A DNA stretch of 64,000 bases from Ariolimax columbianus (GCA_036924085.1 JAVGWX010000013.1:48078675-48142674); one strand, 5' to 3'. Positions 23,790-34,545 are shown, counted from the stretch's first letter. The notes: generated by a model not told the origin, from the sequence alone. A program made the numbers and translations.

Positions 23790-24240
23790 TATAGTGATGA
23801 GTATTGAGAACCTGTATTTTTCTTGTGCAGCATATGAATGCGAATCATGGACGATTACCTAAACTTCTAGACAAAGAATCGAATCCTTCGAGTCAAAATG
23901 TTACAGAAAGATCCCCAGAATACCCTGGACAGAAAAAAACAAAAATTAGACATTCTGCAATAGTTGAGCATAGAGGAGAACTAGTTTATCAATTCCATTT
24001 TGGCCAGAAAATATAAATACTTTGGTCACATCAAGAGACACAACGGTCTCGAGAGAACAATGATGGAAGGTATGGTGCCAGGCAAAAGAGGAAGGGGTAG
24101 ACCAAGAAGACTATGGCACCAAAATAGTAAAAAAATGTCTGGGTTTGCCTGTGGCGGAGGCTGGAGTTTTGGGAAGGGAACGAGTTTCTTTCAAACAGAC
24201 TGTGATGGGAGCGACGTTCTATAAAGGACATGCTACATTA
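23790..24240 (+). pseudogene. LINE type I RT C-terminal region
   Basis: Reading across frames: YECESWTIT, IESFESKCYRKIPRIPW, HIKRHNGLER-like, MEGMVPGKRGRGRPRRLW, and an end with FFQTDCDGSDVL. Block order is identical to the 38.9-39.3 kb copy. Several frameshifts and stops. Shares the 3' end TATAAAGGACATGCTACAT with the copy at 8.2-8.5 kb. Confidence 0.82.
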
Positions 24241-24344
24241 TGATGAGCATGGTTTTGGGATAAAAGCCATATTGTAAAGCTCTATTGGTAATTATTGTCA
24301 TATGCTTGCAATTTAGTATTTTTGTTAATTGTGTAATGATCTGA

Positions 24345-24620
24345 TTTTTCTTATTGCATCTTTGTTGGATTTCTGTTATAATTCTCCCGTCTGCTGATAT
24401 CGTGATCCCTAATTATGTGAAATGTTTCACCTGTTTGATTTCCTGCTTTTGTAAGGATGATATTGATTTGACCTGCTTGTCTAGATATTTTCATGACCTC
24501 AGTTTCTTCTACGTTCATTTTCATGTAGTATTCTTGACATGTTGTATTTAATTTGTTAGTGTGTTGTTCCAATTGTATTTCTGAAGTTGCTATGGTTATT
24601 AATTGTCAACAATTATATAT
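24345..24620 (-). pseudogene. LINE type I RT internal fragment
   Basis: The minus frame reads LNTTCQEYYMKMNVEETEVM, KISRQAGQINI and SRRENYNRNPTK. This is the region just after the RT catalytic box (the usual pattern is L....E.YGMKIN..KTK.M). It lies on the opposite strand to the neighbouring C-terminal fragment, so it is a separate insertion or a rearranged piece. Confidence 0.7.
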
Positions 24621-25189
24621 ATATATTTTAACTTCATTTTAATGTCTTCTGTACGATTATGTGCAATGTGCCTGTCAGTCGACATGTGATATATTTTATA
24701 TGAAACTTGCCTGTTCATCTATTAACTTCCTGGCTAAATTATTTTAGTATTTCAATTCCAAGTATAACTGTTTAACACTTTATTTGCTATTGACAAGAGC
24801 ATTTTTCCTCTGTGATTTTTACACTTTTTTACGAAGAATGGATGACGTTTTGCAATTAAGTATGAAAGATTCAAGGTACTTAACCTGGAAATTGATGAGA
24901 ACTTTAGCTCTTCTTTATGTATTTACGCCACAAGACAACTTCTTACATCTAGTTTTCACCGTCTTGATGCCCTGATTATAGGCCGTCTGGTGCCTTGATT
25001 GTAGAACTCCGTCTGAGCCTAGAACCACGTCTCCAGTTCGGTTTCTAGTTCCCGGCGTCAGAAAAAACATGAGAGTATAAGATCCAGCGACATCAACCTA
25101 CTCACCGGACGGCACCTAGTGACTTCCTCCAGTTCCCAAACATGAAGAACCCGCTTAATTGTCGTGTTTGTTCCTGACGTCCAGGGCTT
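24621..25189. other. Unassigned spacer
   Basis: Includes a short (AT) run at ~24613-24630. No supported gene. Confidence 0.35.
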
Positions 25190-26050
25190 GATCTCCTTCT
25201 TCTTTGCGTTCAGTTTCGTATGCTCGTTTTATGCCACCAGATGGGCTGCATCCGTCAAGTGACACGTCAGTCGCAGGTCCTCAATGGTTCCCCACAGATT
25301 GTCTTGTATGTTTCTTTCCTCAGACCAGGTCTTTTCACGAGAGTCTTGATGCAGTGAACATGTTTGGGGGGTCCTCTCTGATATGTGGATTGTGCAGTCT
25401 GTTCTGCTTTCATTTTATGCATGTGTGCATTTAGTCTGCAATGACCTGTTCTGAGGGGAAAAATTGTGGTATACTGTTTCCTATTAAGTCTATTGATTGG
25501 GTCCTGTGGGTATTTACTGTTTGTTCTCTCTATCCACTGTTGTTTATATTTTTTTAAATGTTTGCCTTGACTTCTGGCAATGACACTGGGGGGGTGAATT
25601 GTTCTCTTTTTATTCCATCCCTGACTAGGCTGTCCGCCCATTCATTACCAGGCATGCCGCAGTGAGCTGGAATCCACTGGTGGGTGATTTTACTGTGGTC
25701 TGAGAGTTTGTTTAGCTGGCATATCAGTTCCCTTTCCGTACTATTTCGTGGTTCTCTTTGTGTGGCCAGCAAAATTTCCGTGCAGTCACACAAAAACACT
25801 ATTTTGTTATCCTTAAACCCCTTTTCATCCAATAGTTTGACTGCTTCAATTATTGCCTGTTGCTCTGTTCTTAGATTTGTCGAGGGCTCCCCGGCAGCAC
25901 TAGCTTTTTCTATAACGGTTCCATCCTGTAGAAATATGACGAGTACCGCTCCTCCTTTCCTTAATGCTTCCTCTGATGATCTATCATGGGTTGAGGATAG
26001 GCGTCTCCAATATGCTTTAGGTCCAGGGCTTGATTACTGAACTTGGTTCC
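25190..26050 (-). pseudogene. LINE type III: RNase H domain and C-terminus
   Basis: Minus strand from ~26020: EEALRKGGAVLVIFLQDGTV, then STNLRTEQQAIIEAVKLL (the RNase H Glu), IVFLCDCTEILLA (equivalent to the TDS block; Asp present), and HQWIPAHCGMPGNEWADSLV (the His/Asp end of RNase H). After a break comes RLNRKQYTTIFPLRTGHCRL followed by NAHMHKM, then LWGTIEDLR-like residues near 25270. This order (RNase H, then LRTGH..L..H, then a short CCHC-like tail) is typical of jockey-like LINEs. The first catalytic Asp block is altered (STHDRSSEE). 5'-truncated, with frameshifts. Confidence 0.88.
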
Positions 26051-26329
26051 GGGCCCAGACAGAAGAGTTCTACAATCGGAGGATCAGTAAGGTGAAGAAT
26101 ATATGGGAGATGTATATTGCCTTGTACGGTGAACACATTGAGGACTAATGTTCACACCAATTTCCAGGTAAGTCCCTTGACTGCTTCATAATAAAGTGGG
26201 AATTATTCGACCATTTTTCGTAGATCACTTTTCTTTGGTAGATCAACCAGATAGACTTCTCTTCCCTGTTTGAAAAACTTTCTGTTTCTCATATATTTCC
26301 AATAATACTAAAGAATGTTGGTGGATGTT
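26051..26329. other. Unassigned spacer between LINE fragments
   Basis: Nothing recognised. Confidence 0.35.
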
Positions 26330-26650
26330 TCAATGTCTGCTCTAATTACTTCATCTAGTATCCCTTCAGAACTTTCCGCTTTTCCATTTAATAGAAGGCT
26401 AATTGCTTCATTGATCTTGTCTTGACTTGACTTATCACAATTGGCTTTGAGCTCTTCTTCAGCACGTAATGCGTCAAGTGATGGCATATTTAAGAATTCT
26501 TCAAAGTATTCTGTTCATATTTTCTTTTCCTTCAAAGTATTTGATCCTTTATCTAAATGTGTCTTTGATCTGAATGCTTTCCTGCTGGCTTTTCCTAACA
26601 GCTTTCTGGTAGTGTCATGCAGACCTTTCAAGTTTCTTATCTGCGTTTTT
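26330..26650 (-). pseudogene. LINE linker between endonuclease and RT
   Basis: The minus frame reads LKGLHDTTRKLLGKASRKAF, EYFEEFLNMPS, and DKINEAISLLLNGKAESSEG followed by ILDEVIRADIETSTNIL. The pattern (K.LYDTTRKL.GK ... HFEE.LN ... I..AI..LKNGKA.G.DGI..E.LKA) is the segment just before RT motif 1 in type I LINEs. One stop near 26520. It directly follows, on the same strand, the C-terminal end of another copy (26655-27060), an order reversed from a normal element. Confidence 0.82.
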
Positions 26651-26654
26651 CTTC

Positions 26655-27060
26655 TTTTGTCGCCTCACTTTCTACCGGGTTGTAGCCCAGTGTCGCAGTA
26701 TGTATTTGTCTTCCGTCTCTCTCGTGGCCCGAGTGACACTTACCACAACTTTACTGCAAGTCTCGTTTACGCTGTCTATCCACCTTTTCCTCGGTCTACC
26801 TCTACCTCTTCTTCATGATTTTCTCCTATAGAAGGTTGCATGAACAATGTGGTCTGGCTACATTCTCACAATGTGGTCACACAATTTCATTCTCTGTTGC
26901 TCGATGTACTGTAGGCAGGGAATTGTTCCAACCTTCTCCCGAATATTAAGATTTCTGATTCAGTCTCTTCTGGCGTTGTTCAGCTTTCTTATAGCTGCAT
27001 CTTCTTTGGCTCGTGTTCACAGACTGCTAATGTAGTTTCTCTTGCCAAACTTAATGCTTT
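26655..27060 (-). pseudogene. LINE type I RT C-terminus: un-expanded relative of the 24-bp array
   Basis: The minus strand reads IRNLNIREKVGTIPCLQYIE, QQRMKLCDHIVRM, stop, PDHIVHATFYRR, then RPRKRWIDSVNETCSK. It aligns with both flanks of the giant array (541-885 and 7110-7300). In this copy the segment that became the array has only two direct repeats of GACCACATTGT (plus-strand positions 26844-26854 and 26868-26878), exactly 24 bases apart. Confidence 0.85.
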
Positions 27061-27299
27061 TGTTTTTACTTCTTTGTACACCGTGGTGTAGTCGTTCTGT
27101 GATGGAGATTGGAGGCTTGAGTTTTGCTGTTTAGAGAAGACACATTATTGCCTCGCCTCCAATCAATCTTTTTGAGCATTTTTAAAGCATTCATTATGTA
27201 TGCTAGGGTTACTGCTTTCTGAAATCTTTCTTTACGCCGTTTTTCAGATTTTTAAAAGGCTTTCCAAACTATGACACTTAGCAAAATAGACATGACATT
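27061..27299 (-). other. Possible LINE-derived sequence, not assigned
   Basis: Minus-strand translation is partly open (VKKDFRK, SKRLIGGEAIMCLL) but I cannot place it in the LINE. Confidence 0.25.
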
Positions 27300-27985
27300 T
27301 ACTGCACATGTAAAGTACTGGAACAGTTCAAGTGTCCCTTCTGACTTATATAGACGGTAAAGTACTGGACCAGTTCAAGTGTCCCTCCTGACTTATATAG
27401 ACGGTAAAGTACTGGACCAGTTCAAATGTCCCTCCTGACATATATAGACGGTAAAGTACTGGAACAGTTCAAGTGTCCCTTCTGACTTATATAGACGGTA
27501 AAGTACTGGAACAGTTCAAGTGTCCCTTCTGACTTATATAGACGGTAAAGTACTGGACCAGTTCAAGTGTCCCTCCTGACTTATATAGACGGTAAAGTAC
27601 TGGAACAGTTCAAGTGCCTCTCCTGACTTATATAAACGGTAATGTACTGAAACAGTTCAACTTCCTCCTGACTTATATAAATGGTAAAATACTGGACCAG
27701 TTCAAGTGTCTCTCCTGACTTATATAAACGGTAAAGTACTGGAATAGTTCAAGTGTCTCTCCTGGCTTATATAAACGGTGAAATACTGGACCAGTTCAAG
27801 TGTCTCTCCTGACTTATATAAAAGGTAAAGTACTGGAACAGTTCAAGTGTCTCTCCTGACTTATATAAACGGTAAAATACTGGACCAGTTCAAGTGTCTC
27901 TCCTGACTTATAAACGGTAAAGTACTGGACCACTTCAAGAGCTCCTCCTGACTTATATAAATGGTAAAGTACTGGAACAGTTCAA
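27300..27985 (-). repeat. 47-bp tandem repeat, ~14 copies, at the end of a LINE type III ORF
   Basis: The plus-strand unit contains GGTAAAGTACTGGACCAGTT, CAAGTGTCCCTCCTGACT and TATATAGAC. On the minus strand it reads (E)LELFQYFT and begins exactly where the LINE frame reads ..CPTYAEELELFQYFT (28.0 kb). Units near the LINE (27.6-27.98 kb) are more varied (TATATAAA, CCTCTCC). Those far from it (27.3-27.6 kb) are nearly identical. Confidence 0.92.
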
Positions 27986-28330
27986 GTTCCTCTGCATAGG
28001 TCGGGCAGTCCTACAGAATATGTTTTGGTGTTTGCTTGGGTGCCCTACAATCGCGCGTGGGGATGTCTCTCGGACCCATTCTGTGAAGGTGGGCCTTGAG
28101 TCTGCAATGCCCCGTTCTGAGTCTGACAATCTGTGTCTGCCCATCTCTGTCAAGTGTGTCTATGTATCATTCTTTGGCTTGTATTGTTTGTGCTGATTTG
28201 TCCATTGCGTTTCCATGGATCGTTTGATGAGTGTCTTTGCTTCTTTATAGCTATTTGTTGTCATAAACGAAACATTTCTGCTGTTGTGGGATTTCAGCCA
28301 ATGTTTCTGTATCTTTGTTTTTACCCTAAT
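27955..28330 (-). pseudogene. LINE type III post-RNase H region
   Basis: The minus strand reads SYKEAKTLIKRSMETQWTNQ, then in another frame IVRLRTGHCRLKAHLHRMG, then DCRAPKQTPKHIL and DCPTYAEELELFQYF, matching EAKTLIK...LRTGH..L..H...C.C......HIL..CP.Y of jockey-like LINEs. Frameshifts separate the pieces. The normal C-terminal end is missing; it passes into the 47-bp array. Confidence 0.8.
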
Positions 28331-28461
28331 CTAGATGCACAGTCATCTAGGGTGCTCCAGTATTTTTGTTGAATGCCTGAGGGCTGAATCCTGACATTAT
28401 TATTATTATCAAGTTAGTTGCTCATCCCCAGAAGATGACGTCATCATCAGACGCTTTTTGT

Positions 28462-28625
28462 CTTGATCATGTAACGTGCGCTGTATTTGTTGTTTTGATC
28501 ATGTAACGTGCGCTGTATTTGTTGTTTTGATCATGTAACGTGCGCTGTATTTGTTGTTTTGATCATGTAACGTGCGCTGTATTTGTTGTTTTGATCTTGT
28601 AACGTGCGCTGTATTTGTTGTTTTG
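28462..28625 (+). repeat. 32-bp tandem repeat, 5 copies
   Basis: GATCATGTAACGTGCGCTGT followed by ATTTGTTGTTTT, starting at 28465, 28497, 28529, 28561 and 28593. Nearly identical units. Not related to the 32-bp family A array. Confidence 0.93.
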
Positions 28626-28732
28626 AACACCCAAAATGAACAAGCTTGCTCTCTTGTGCGGGAAAAAAGACTTAACGTCTGATCAGGCAAAATTAAATGA
28701 TTAGACATTTTAGTCAAGTTCAGGAAAAACCT

Positions 28733-29018
28733 ACTGAACCAGACCGTCACCTTGGCTTCCTTGTAGCCCTTCCTGGAAACGGGCTGTTTTTATAGCAGCC
28801 TGACTAACAAGGTGAGCAATCGACGTGATCCCCGTAGTAGTGAGCGACATGCAGACGAAGCCAGACATAGCATAACCGCATGGAGGACCCATATCCATCT
28901 TTATCAGCACGCTCGGGATGTGAGGAAAGCTAATGCAACCCGCCACTTAACGTCCTTTTCAGGGCACACAAAATGTGAACCTACTCATTGTTGGCATTCG
29001 CAAACAACAAACAACAAT
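28733..29018 (+). mobile_element. Family A repeat, plus strand
   Basis: CACCTTGGCTTCCTTGTAGC, GTGATCCCCGTAGTAGTGAG, CATCAGCACGCTCGGGATGT, CTACTCATTGTTGGCATTCG and a short CAAACAACAA tail. A degenerate head (TTTAGTCAAGTTCAGG) lies at 28710. An (ATT)n stretch at 29036-29070 follows. Confidence 0.8.
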
Positions 29019-29070
29019 TATTAATATTTTTAATATTATTATTCTTATTATTATTATTATTATTATTATG

Positions 29071-30176
29071 CTGTCGGTGAAAGCTAACGCTCTGCCACTT
29101 AGATGTTCTAACCAGTTGATAACCCGAAAAAAATTGTTGGAAATATAAGCCTTCACTCCTGAAAGCGAATTGACATGAACAAGTGACGTCCTAGAAGCCC
29201 TAAAACTTTAAACGCCAATGCAAGCGTCCACAAATTTTTTTTTGTTGTTGCTTAGATGTTTGCCTCACTAGTTTCTACTGGCGGAGGCGCGCCATTTTCC
29301 ACCCCAGACCGTAGTCAATTGGGCGATATCAGGACGCATAAACCAGTGCTTGGATGCATGTGTGCATCTGTATGTACCTATGCTAGGTTTGTGCGCCCTC
29401 AGAAGCTAGCCCAACCAAAGTGCAATGGAAGGGCTTTACCACGAGGGCGCGTGTGAAAGTTGTGCAAGGGTGTGACTGTAGGACAGAGTCAAATGAAACA
29501 GAGTGAGGTAAGAGAAGAGAGAGAAGGGGAAGAGTGGCCCCCAGGGTGTCCACAAATGAGATCAGGAGATGACCTCAACCCTGCCTTTGGTCCAGCTTGA
29601 CACTGGAAGGCAAAACACCGAACTGAGTTTAAACAACATATGACTAAAAGGCGTCTGATTGACTACAAGGAGACATTCCCGTCTCACTCTAATATTTTTC
29701 AGTAGGGAGTCCGACAGTTTGCCCAGGTGGCCTTTTCGTGTACATATTGTACCATTTAAAAAAAATTGAACTACTATTCCATTGTGTCTCAACACTTTCC
29801 GTTATATTCTATGAAGTCAAATGTAAAATTGCGACGACCTTAGTCCAGGTGGACAGAATATAACCCAGGAAGAAAGTTTCACTCTCTGTTCAATCCGTTG
29901 ATTGAACTCTCCAGTCCAGGTGTTTGCAACATCAAAGTCCGACCACTGGAAGACATTGCATGCGATGACGCGCGGTTATAGCCCCTGGCTGACGCTGTTC
30001 AATGGGTCCGGAGGAGGGCATTCAATATTTGTATGTCATTATAACGACGCTTCTGGACGCTGTGAATTACAGCTGGCCTTTACCCTCTTCACTATCTCCT
30101 GCCCGGCGCTTACCAAATAACATTGACTGCTTCTGTTCTACGCTCAATTGTTCAATAATAAGGTGTATCTCTTGTA
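29071..30176. other. Unassigned spacer
   Basis: No ORF with recognisable similarity, no tandem repeat longer than (ATT)n at its start. Confidence 0.35.
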
Positions 30177-30455
30177 CGAGACGTGTTCAAATGAAACCGG
30201 ACCTATCTGCAACAAGTGAACATAGGTACGATGATGACACTTCAGGTGTAAACAGCACATACCAACCGTCAAGTTTGCAAAGTTTCATTATCCTACGAGT
30301 CAACGTTTCCTCAGCCAACCGTTGAAAACATGGCCAGTGTGATACGGAATCAGCCCAGAGTTGATCAGCGAGCGGTGATTCGGGTTCTAACAGCTGATAG
30401 ATATCGACCAGATGACATTCGTCATAGAATGCAGGCAGTGTATGGTGACCCGGAT
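30177..30455 (+). mobile_element. mariner-type element, left end and transposase N-terminus
   Basis: Starts with CGAGACGTGTTCAAATGAAA right after a TA dinucleotide (30175-30176), the Tc1/mariner target. An ATG at 30330 begins a frame with DQRAVIRVLTADRY and HRMQAVYGD, the first helix-turn-helix of a mariner-like transposase. It stops at about 30455, where an inverted second fragment begins. No DDE catalytic region. Confidence 0.75.
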
Positions 30456-30469
30456 TGCTGCATGAATTT

Positions 30470-30775
30470 TGACGATGGCATCTTCTGGCCGGACTGTGTC
30501 TGTGCCTGACTCTCGGAAGGTCTTTTGTTAACTGACGTCCTTTTTTAAACATCGTTGTCCAGTTTTTCCCTTTTGTCTTCGGCACACTTTTGTCGCCATA
30601 CACTGCCTGCATTTTGCGATGAATGTCAACTGGTCGACATCCTTCAGCTGTTAGAAACCGAATCACTCCTCGCTGATCAATTCTGGACAGATTCCGTATC
30701 ACACAAGATTTGTTTTGAACGGTCTGCTGAGGAAACTATGAGTCAGAGATAGTTTATTAAAAACAAAATTTTACT
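30470..30775 (-). mobile_element. mariner-type transposase N-terminal fragment, inverted
   Basis: The minus frame reads DQRGVIRFLTAEGCRPVDIH, RKMQAVYGDKSVPKTKGKNW, TTMFKKGRQLTKDLPRV. It matches the plus-strand fragment at 30177-30455 and the copy at 55.0-55.7 kb, and extends further (second helix-turn-helix start). The upstream sequence ACTCATAGTTTCCTCAGCAG is shared, but the terminal repeat is missing. Confidence 0.75.
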
Positions 30776-32160
30776 TTACTGGAAATTCGAACTGGCAGAA
30801 CATCTGGAGTGTAAACGTATAAGAGAAAAAACAAATAAACAAACACCGCTATAAGTGGGAAGATACCATTAAGAGATGGACATGGAAAACATGACATAAA
30901 GCACAATTAGGGCAACTAGACCAAAGATTTCGGTTGAGGATCGATTCGCCCTTGAGAACAGACTTTTCTCGAGTATGGGCTGTCTCCAACCACATGGTAT
31001 TAATATCTTCCATACTTTTTCTTAAACCCTCACACTGGCCCCCATCTATTTGTCTTCCTTCCCCCCCCCCCCGCCTCCCCCATTCTTCCATCAGTTCTCT
31101 TCCCCCCTCTCTTATATCAATATCACGCCCTCCCGGCTTATATTGCCTTCTCATTGTTCTCCTATCTGGACCACTATTTGGCCACGCTTGGCTTATCAGG
31201 CATATTCCGCCACTTTTTGTTTGACCGCTCCTATTTCAGTTTCTATCGAGCACTTGGCACAACCGGTCGCTTAGACAGAAAGCGTCTACTACCTGAAACA
31301 GATGAGTTGACCATTTTTTCTTATATGTTGATTTGTTAGTTCAGTGTAGTTGTCCCTGATGAAGTCCTATTGGTCGTAACGTAGGTTTTGTTTGTGTTCT
31401 TGTCTCGGTGCGGTATCTGACCATACCAATTTTTAAATTTTGATTAAGCTCAACTTTAATCAACTTTTACTAGTTTTTTTTCATGTTTTTTTCCCATTAG
31501 ATGTGTAGATCATCGTGGTCCGGTCCCAGCGGTCATCCAACACCTGATTTGGTCAAATCGGAAAGACATTGCCCTCACTGCATACAGCTTGCAATTCGAC
31601 CATTCATCATGGTTTGCGTGATGGGTAGTTGTAACTTAAGATTACTGTTAATCTACCAACAAACCAACCTGTCCAGTTTAGTTTAGTTTAGTTTAGTTTA
31701 GTAAAAGAATCAACGTCATTGCATACGACTTAACACATAAGCGCTCTGTTGTTCTCCGTATTTTCCAGGATCTCACCCCGATGCTGGAACATCGTAACAC
31801 CGGTAAGGATCATGTAATAGATTGGGTAGGTTGTTAACATAACCTACCTACCAACCAACCCATCAACCTACCTACCTATAAATGAACTGAGATCAACAAT
31901 ATGTTTAAACATGCTTATAATAGCGTCTTATTGTTGTTGATGTTGTTTGCTTTTGCTAATGACACTCGTACTTGAATTAGGCGCTCTTGACGATGTTCTT
32001 TGGTGACTGGTTACAGTGGCTCTTCTCACATCCAGGGGTGTATTTTAGACGGTGCTTCGGAGTTCACAGCTAGGCTCCTCGTCTAACTCAGGCCTATGGG
32101 AATCACAGAGCCGATCGCAATGTTATCTCAGACTGCCACACATGAGGGAGAACTGCTTGG
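30776..32160. other. Unassigned spacer with short simple repeats
   Basis: Contains a C-run at 31062-31072, a (TTTAG)5 run at 31676-31702 and a hammerhead-like motif at 31356-31380 (see findings). ORFs here have low-complexity composition and match nothing I know. Confidence 0.35.
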
Positions 32161-32184
32161 ACGTGAAGGTGGGGATCTTGATTG

Positions 32185-32612
32185 CGTATGTTTCACCTGA
32201 CCCTGACTAACATAGTCTGATTGCATATGTTTCATCTGACCCTGACTAACATAGTCTGATTGCGGATGTTTCATCTGACCCTGACTAACATAGTCTGATT
32301 GCGAATGTTTCATCTGACCCTGACTAACATAGTCTGATTGCGTATGTTTCATCTGACCCTGACTAACATAGTCTGATTGCGTATGTTTCATCTGACCCTG
32401 ACTAACATAGTCTGATTGCGTATGTTTCATCTGACCCTGACTAACATAGTCTGATTGTGTATGTTTCATCTGACCCTGACTAACATAGTCTGATTGCGTA
32501 TGTTTCATCTGACCCTGACTAACATAGTCTGATTGCGTATGTTTCATCTGACCCTGACTAACATAGTCTGATTGCGTATGTTTCATCTGACCTTGACTAA
32601 CATAGTCTTCTT
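32185..32612 (-). repeat. 39-bp tandem repeat, ~11 copies, from the family A head
   Basis: Plus unit: CTGATTGCGTATGTTTCATC, TGACCCTGACTAACATAGT. The reverse complement is the family A head (ATGTTAGTCAGGGTCAG, AAACATA) with a one-base length change. Thirty-nine is divisible by 3, giving a 13-residue periodic ORF (MKHTQSDYVSQGQ) that is an artefact. Confidence 0.93.
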
Positions 32613-32679
32613 TTGTTTTACATTCGTCGCCTTATTTTTCTAATCACCAAGGCGGTGTGCGTTGTACTGTGGTTTTTAT

Positions 32680-32862
32680 TTTGCGCCTGTCAGCCCAGTG
32701 CTTCCGACTTCAGCATGCTTTTTATGTAAGGGTCTGTTTCCTTCTGCATTTTCTAAGGGTTTGCTTCCCGGGAGTAACGGCAGGTGCTGTGATAGGGATC
32801 AAACCCAGCACCTTCAGACTGTGAGCCGTGCCACTAAACCACTAGTCTACGCCGTTCCCAAG
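32680..32862 (-). mobile_element. tRNA-derived SINE, minus strand
   Basis: On the minus strand: TAGACTAGTGGTTTAGTGGC (A box TAGACTAGTGG) and GGTGCTGGGTTTGATCCC (B box) ~35 bases on, followed by a ~110-base body. The best pol III-type promoter pair in the window. It sits between two arrays derived from the family A head, apparently splitting one array. Confidence 0.65.
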
Positions 32863-33185
32863 TATGTTTCACATGACCCTGACCAACATAGCCTGATCAC
32901 TATGTTTCACCTGATAATGATTAGCAAGTGATCAGTATGTTTCGCTTGACTCTGACCAGCATGTATTATCTGTATGTTCTGCCTGAGCCTGACTAAAATA
33001 ATATGATCAGTATGTTCCACCTTACTCTGACTAAAATAGTCTGATCAGTATGTTCCACCTTACCCTGACTAAAATATTATGATCAGTATGTTTCACCTTT
33101 CCCTGACTAAAATATTCTGATCAGTAAGTTTCACCTTTCCCTGACTAAAATATCCTGATCAGTATGTTTCACCCGACTCTGACAT
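32863..33185 (-). repeat. Degenerate ~36-39-bp array from the family A head, ~8 copies
   Basis: Units such as CTGATCAGTATGTTTCACCT plus TACCCTGACTAAAATA. More divergent than 32185-32612 and probably the older half of the same array, separated by the SINE. Confidence 0.8.
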
Positions 33186-33431
33186 TAAAATGTATGAAAC
33201 GTAAATAGTTTTCACATTATGTAACGTTAGGCAACATATAGTCTCACATTTACTAGTCTCTTTAAGCAGTATGATATGATGATGTAGATATATAGTTAAT
33301 TTAGTTCGCTGGTTACACACACTACTGATATGGTGTGTAGGTCGTTTCTCTCAGCTAGTAATAAATACCCAATATATGATACATTTAAAAAAAAGTATTC
33401 CCCATATGGCTCTTAGAACGGACGTCATTGA

Positions 33432-33530
33432 ACTATGGCGCCCACGTGGAACCATGGCGCCCACATTGAACCATGGCGCCCACATTGAACCATGGCGCCT
33501 ACATTTAACCATGGCGCCCACATATGTGCT
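33432..33530 (+). repeat. 19-bp tandem repeat, 5 copies
   Basis: CATGGCGCCCACATTGAAC repeated with the first copy CACGTGG and the fourth CTACATTTAAC. CATGGCGCC is itself near-palindromic. Confidence 0.92.
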
Positions 33531-33837
33531 TTGTCCCATCATTACTAAAAGTACCTACAATAGCGCACGAAGTTAGTAGCTCACTAGACGACTAAAAATG
33601 TTCATCTGGCTTCATCAGGTACCAATTTACAGCTGGCTTGACTAATGTACTAATTATAAAAAGTTCGGATAGTAACCAGGCGCAAAGTTATTGGAACGTG
33701 AAAACGAGCTGTGACGTAGTACATTGAAGGATCTGTCCACTTCACTCCCGATCAACGCTTGTCTGCTCAAGGACACCATTTACTGTGGGATTGTAAGCCC
33801 AACACACAATCTCCAGGATACAGGCCACCCGCATATA

Positions 33838-34545
33838 GTCAAGGTTTGTCCCATAGTAGTTACACTACTGTAAGGGATTTCGGTTGTTAGAGACTTCAGT
33901 ATACTATGTCAAGGTTTGTCCCATAGTAGTTACACTACTGTAAGGGATTTCGGTTGTTAGAGACTTCAGTATACTATGTCAAGGTTTGTCCCATAGTAGT
34001 TACACTACTGTAAGGGATTTCGGTTGTTAGAGACTTCAGTATACTATGTCAAGGTTTGTCCTATAGTAATTACACTACTGTAAGGGATTTCGGTTGTTAG
34101 AGACTTCAGTATACTATGTCAAGGTTTGTCCCATAGTAGTTACACTACTGTAAGGGATTTCGGTTGTTAGAGACTTCAGTATACTATGTCAAGGTTTGTC
34201 CCATAGTAGTTACACTACTGTAAGGGATTTCGGTTGTTAGAGACTTCAGTATACTATGTCAAGGTTTGTCCTATAGTAGTTACACCACTGTAAGGGATTT
34301 CGGTTGTTAGAGACTTGAGTATACTAAGTCAAGGTTTGTCCCATAGTAGTTACACTGCTGTCGGGGAATGAAGTGTTAGAGACTTGAGTATACTAAGTCA
34401 AGGTTTGTCCCATATAAGCTACACTACTGTAAGGGATTTCAGTTGTTAGAGTTCAGTTTACTAAGTCAAGGTTTGTCCCATAGTAGTTAGACTACTGTCG
34501 TGGAATAAAATTGTTAGATATTTCAGTCACATACTAAGTCACATG
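33838..34545 (-). repeat. 70-bp satellite, ~10 copies, at the 3' end of an S2 SINE
   Basis: Plus unit: TCAAGGTTTGTCCCATAGTA, GTTACACTACTGTAAGGGAT, TTCGGTTGTTAGAGACTTCA, GTATACTATG. The first ~6 units are almost identical; those near 34.3-34.5 kb, next to the SINE, are more divergent (CTGTCGGGGAATGAAGTG). The same unit, reverse-complemented, follows an S2 SINE at 42.28 kb. Confidence 0.94.

Noticed and set aside
30849..31154. 101-codon Gly/Arg-rich minus-strand ORF
   Set aside because: Its middle is the complement of a C/T-rich run, and no similarity was recognised.
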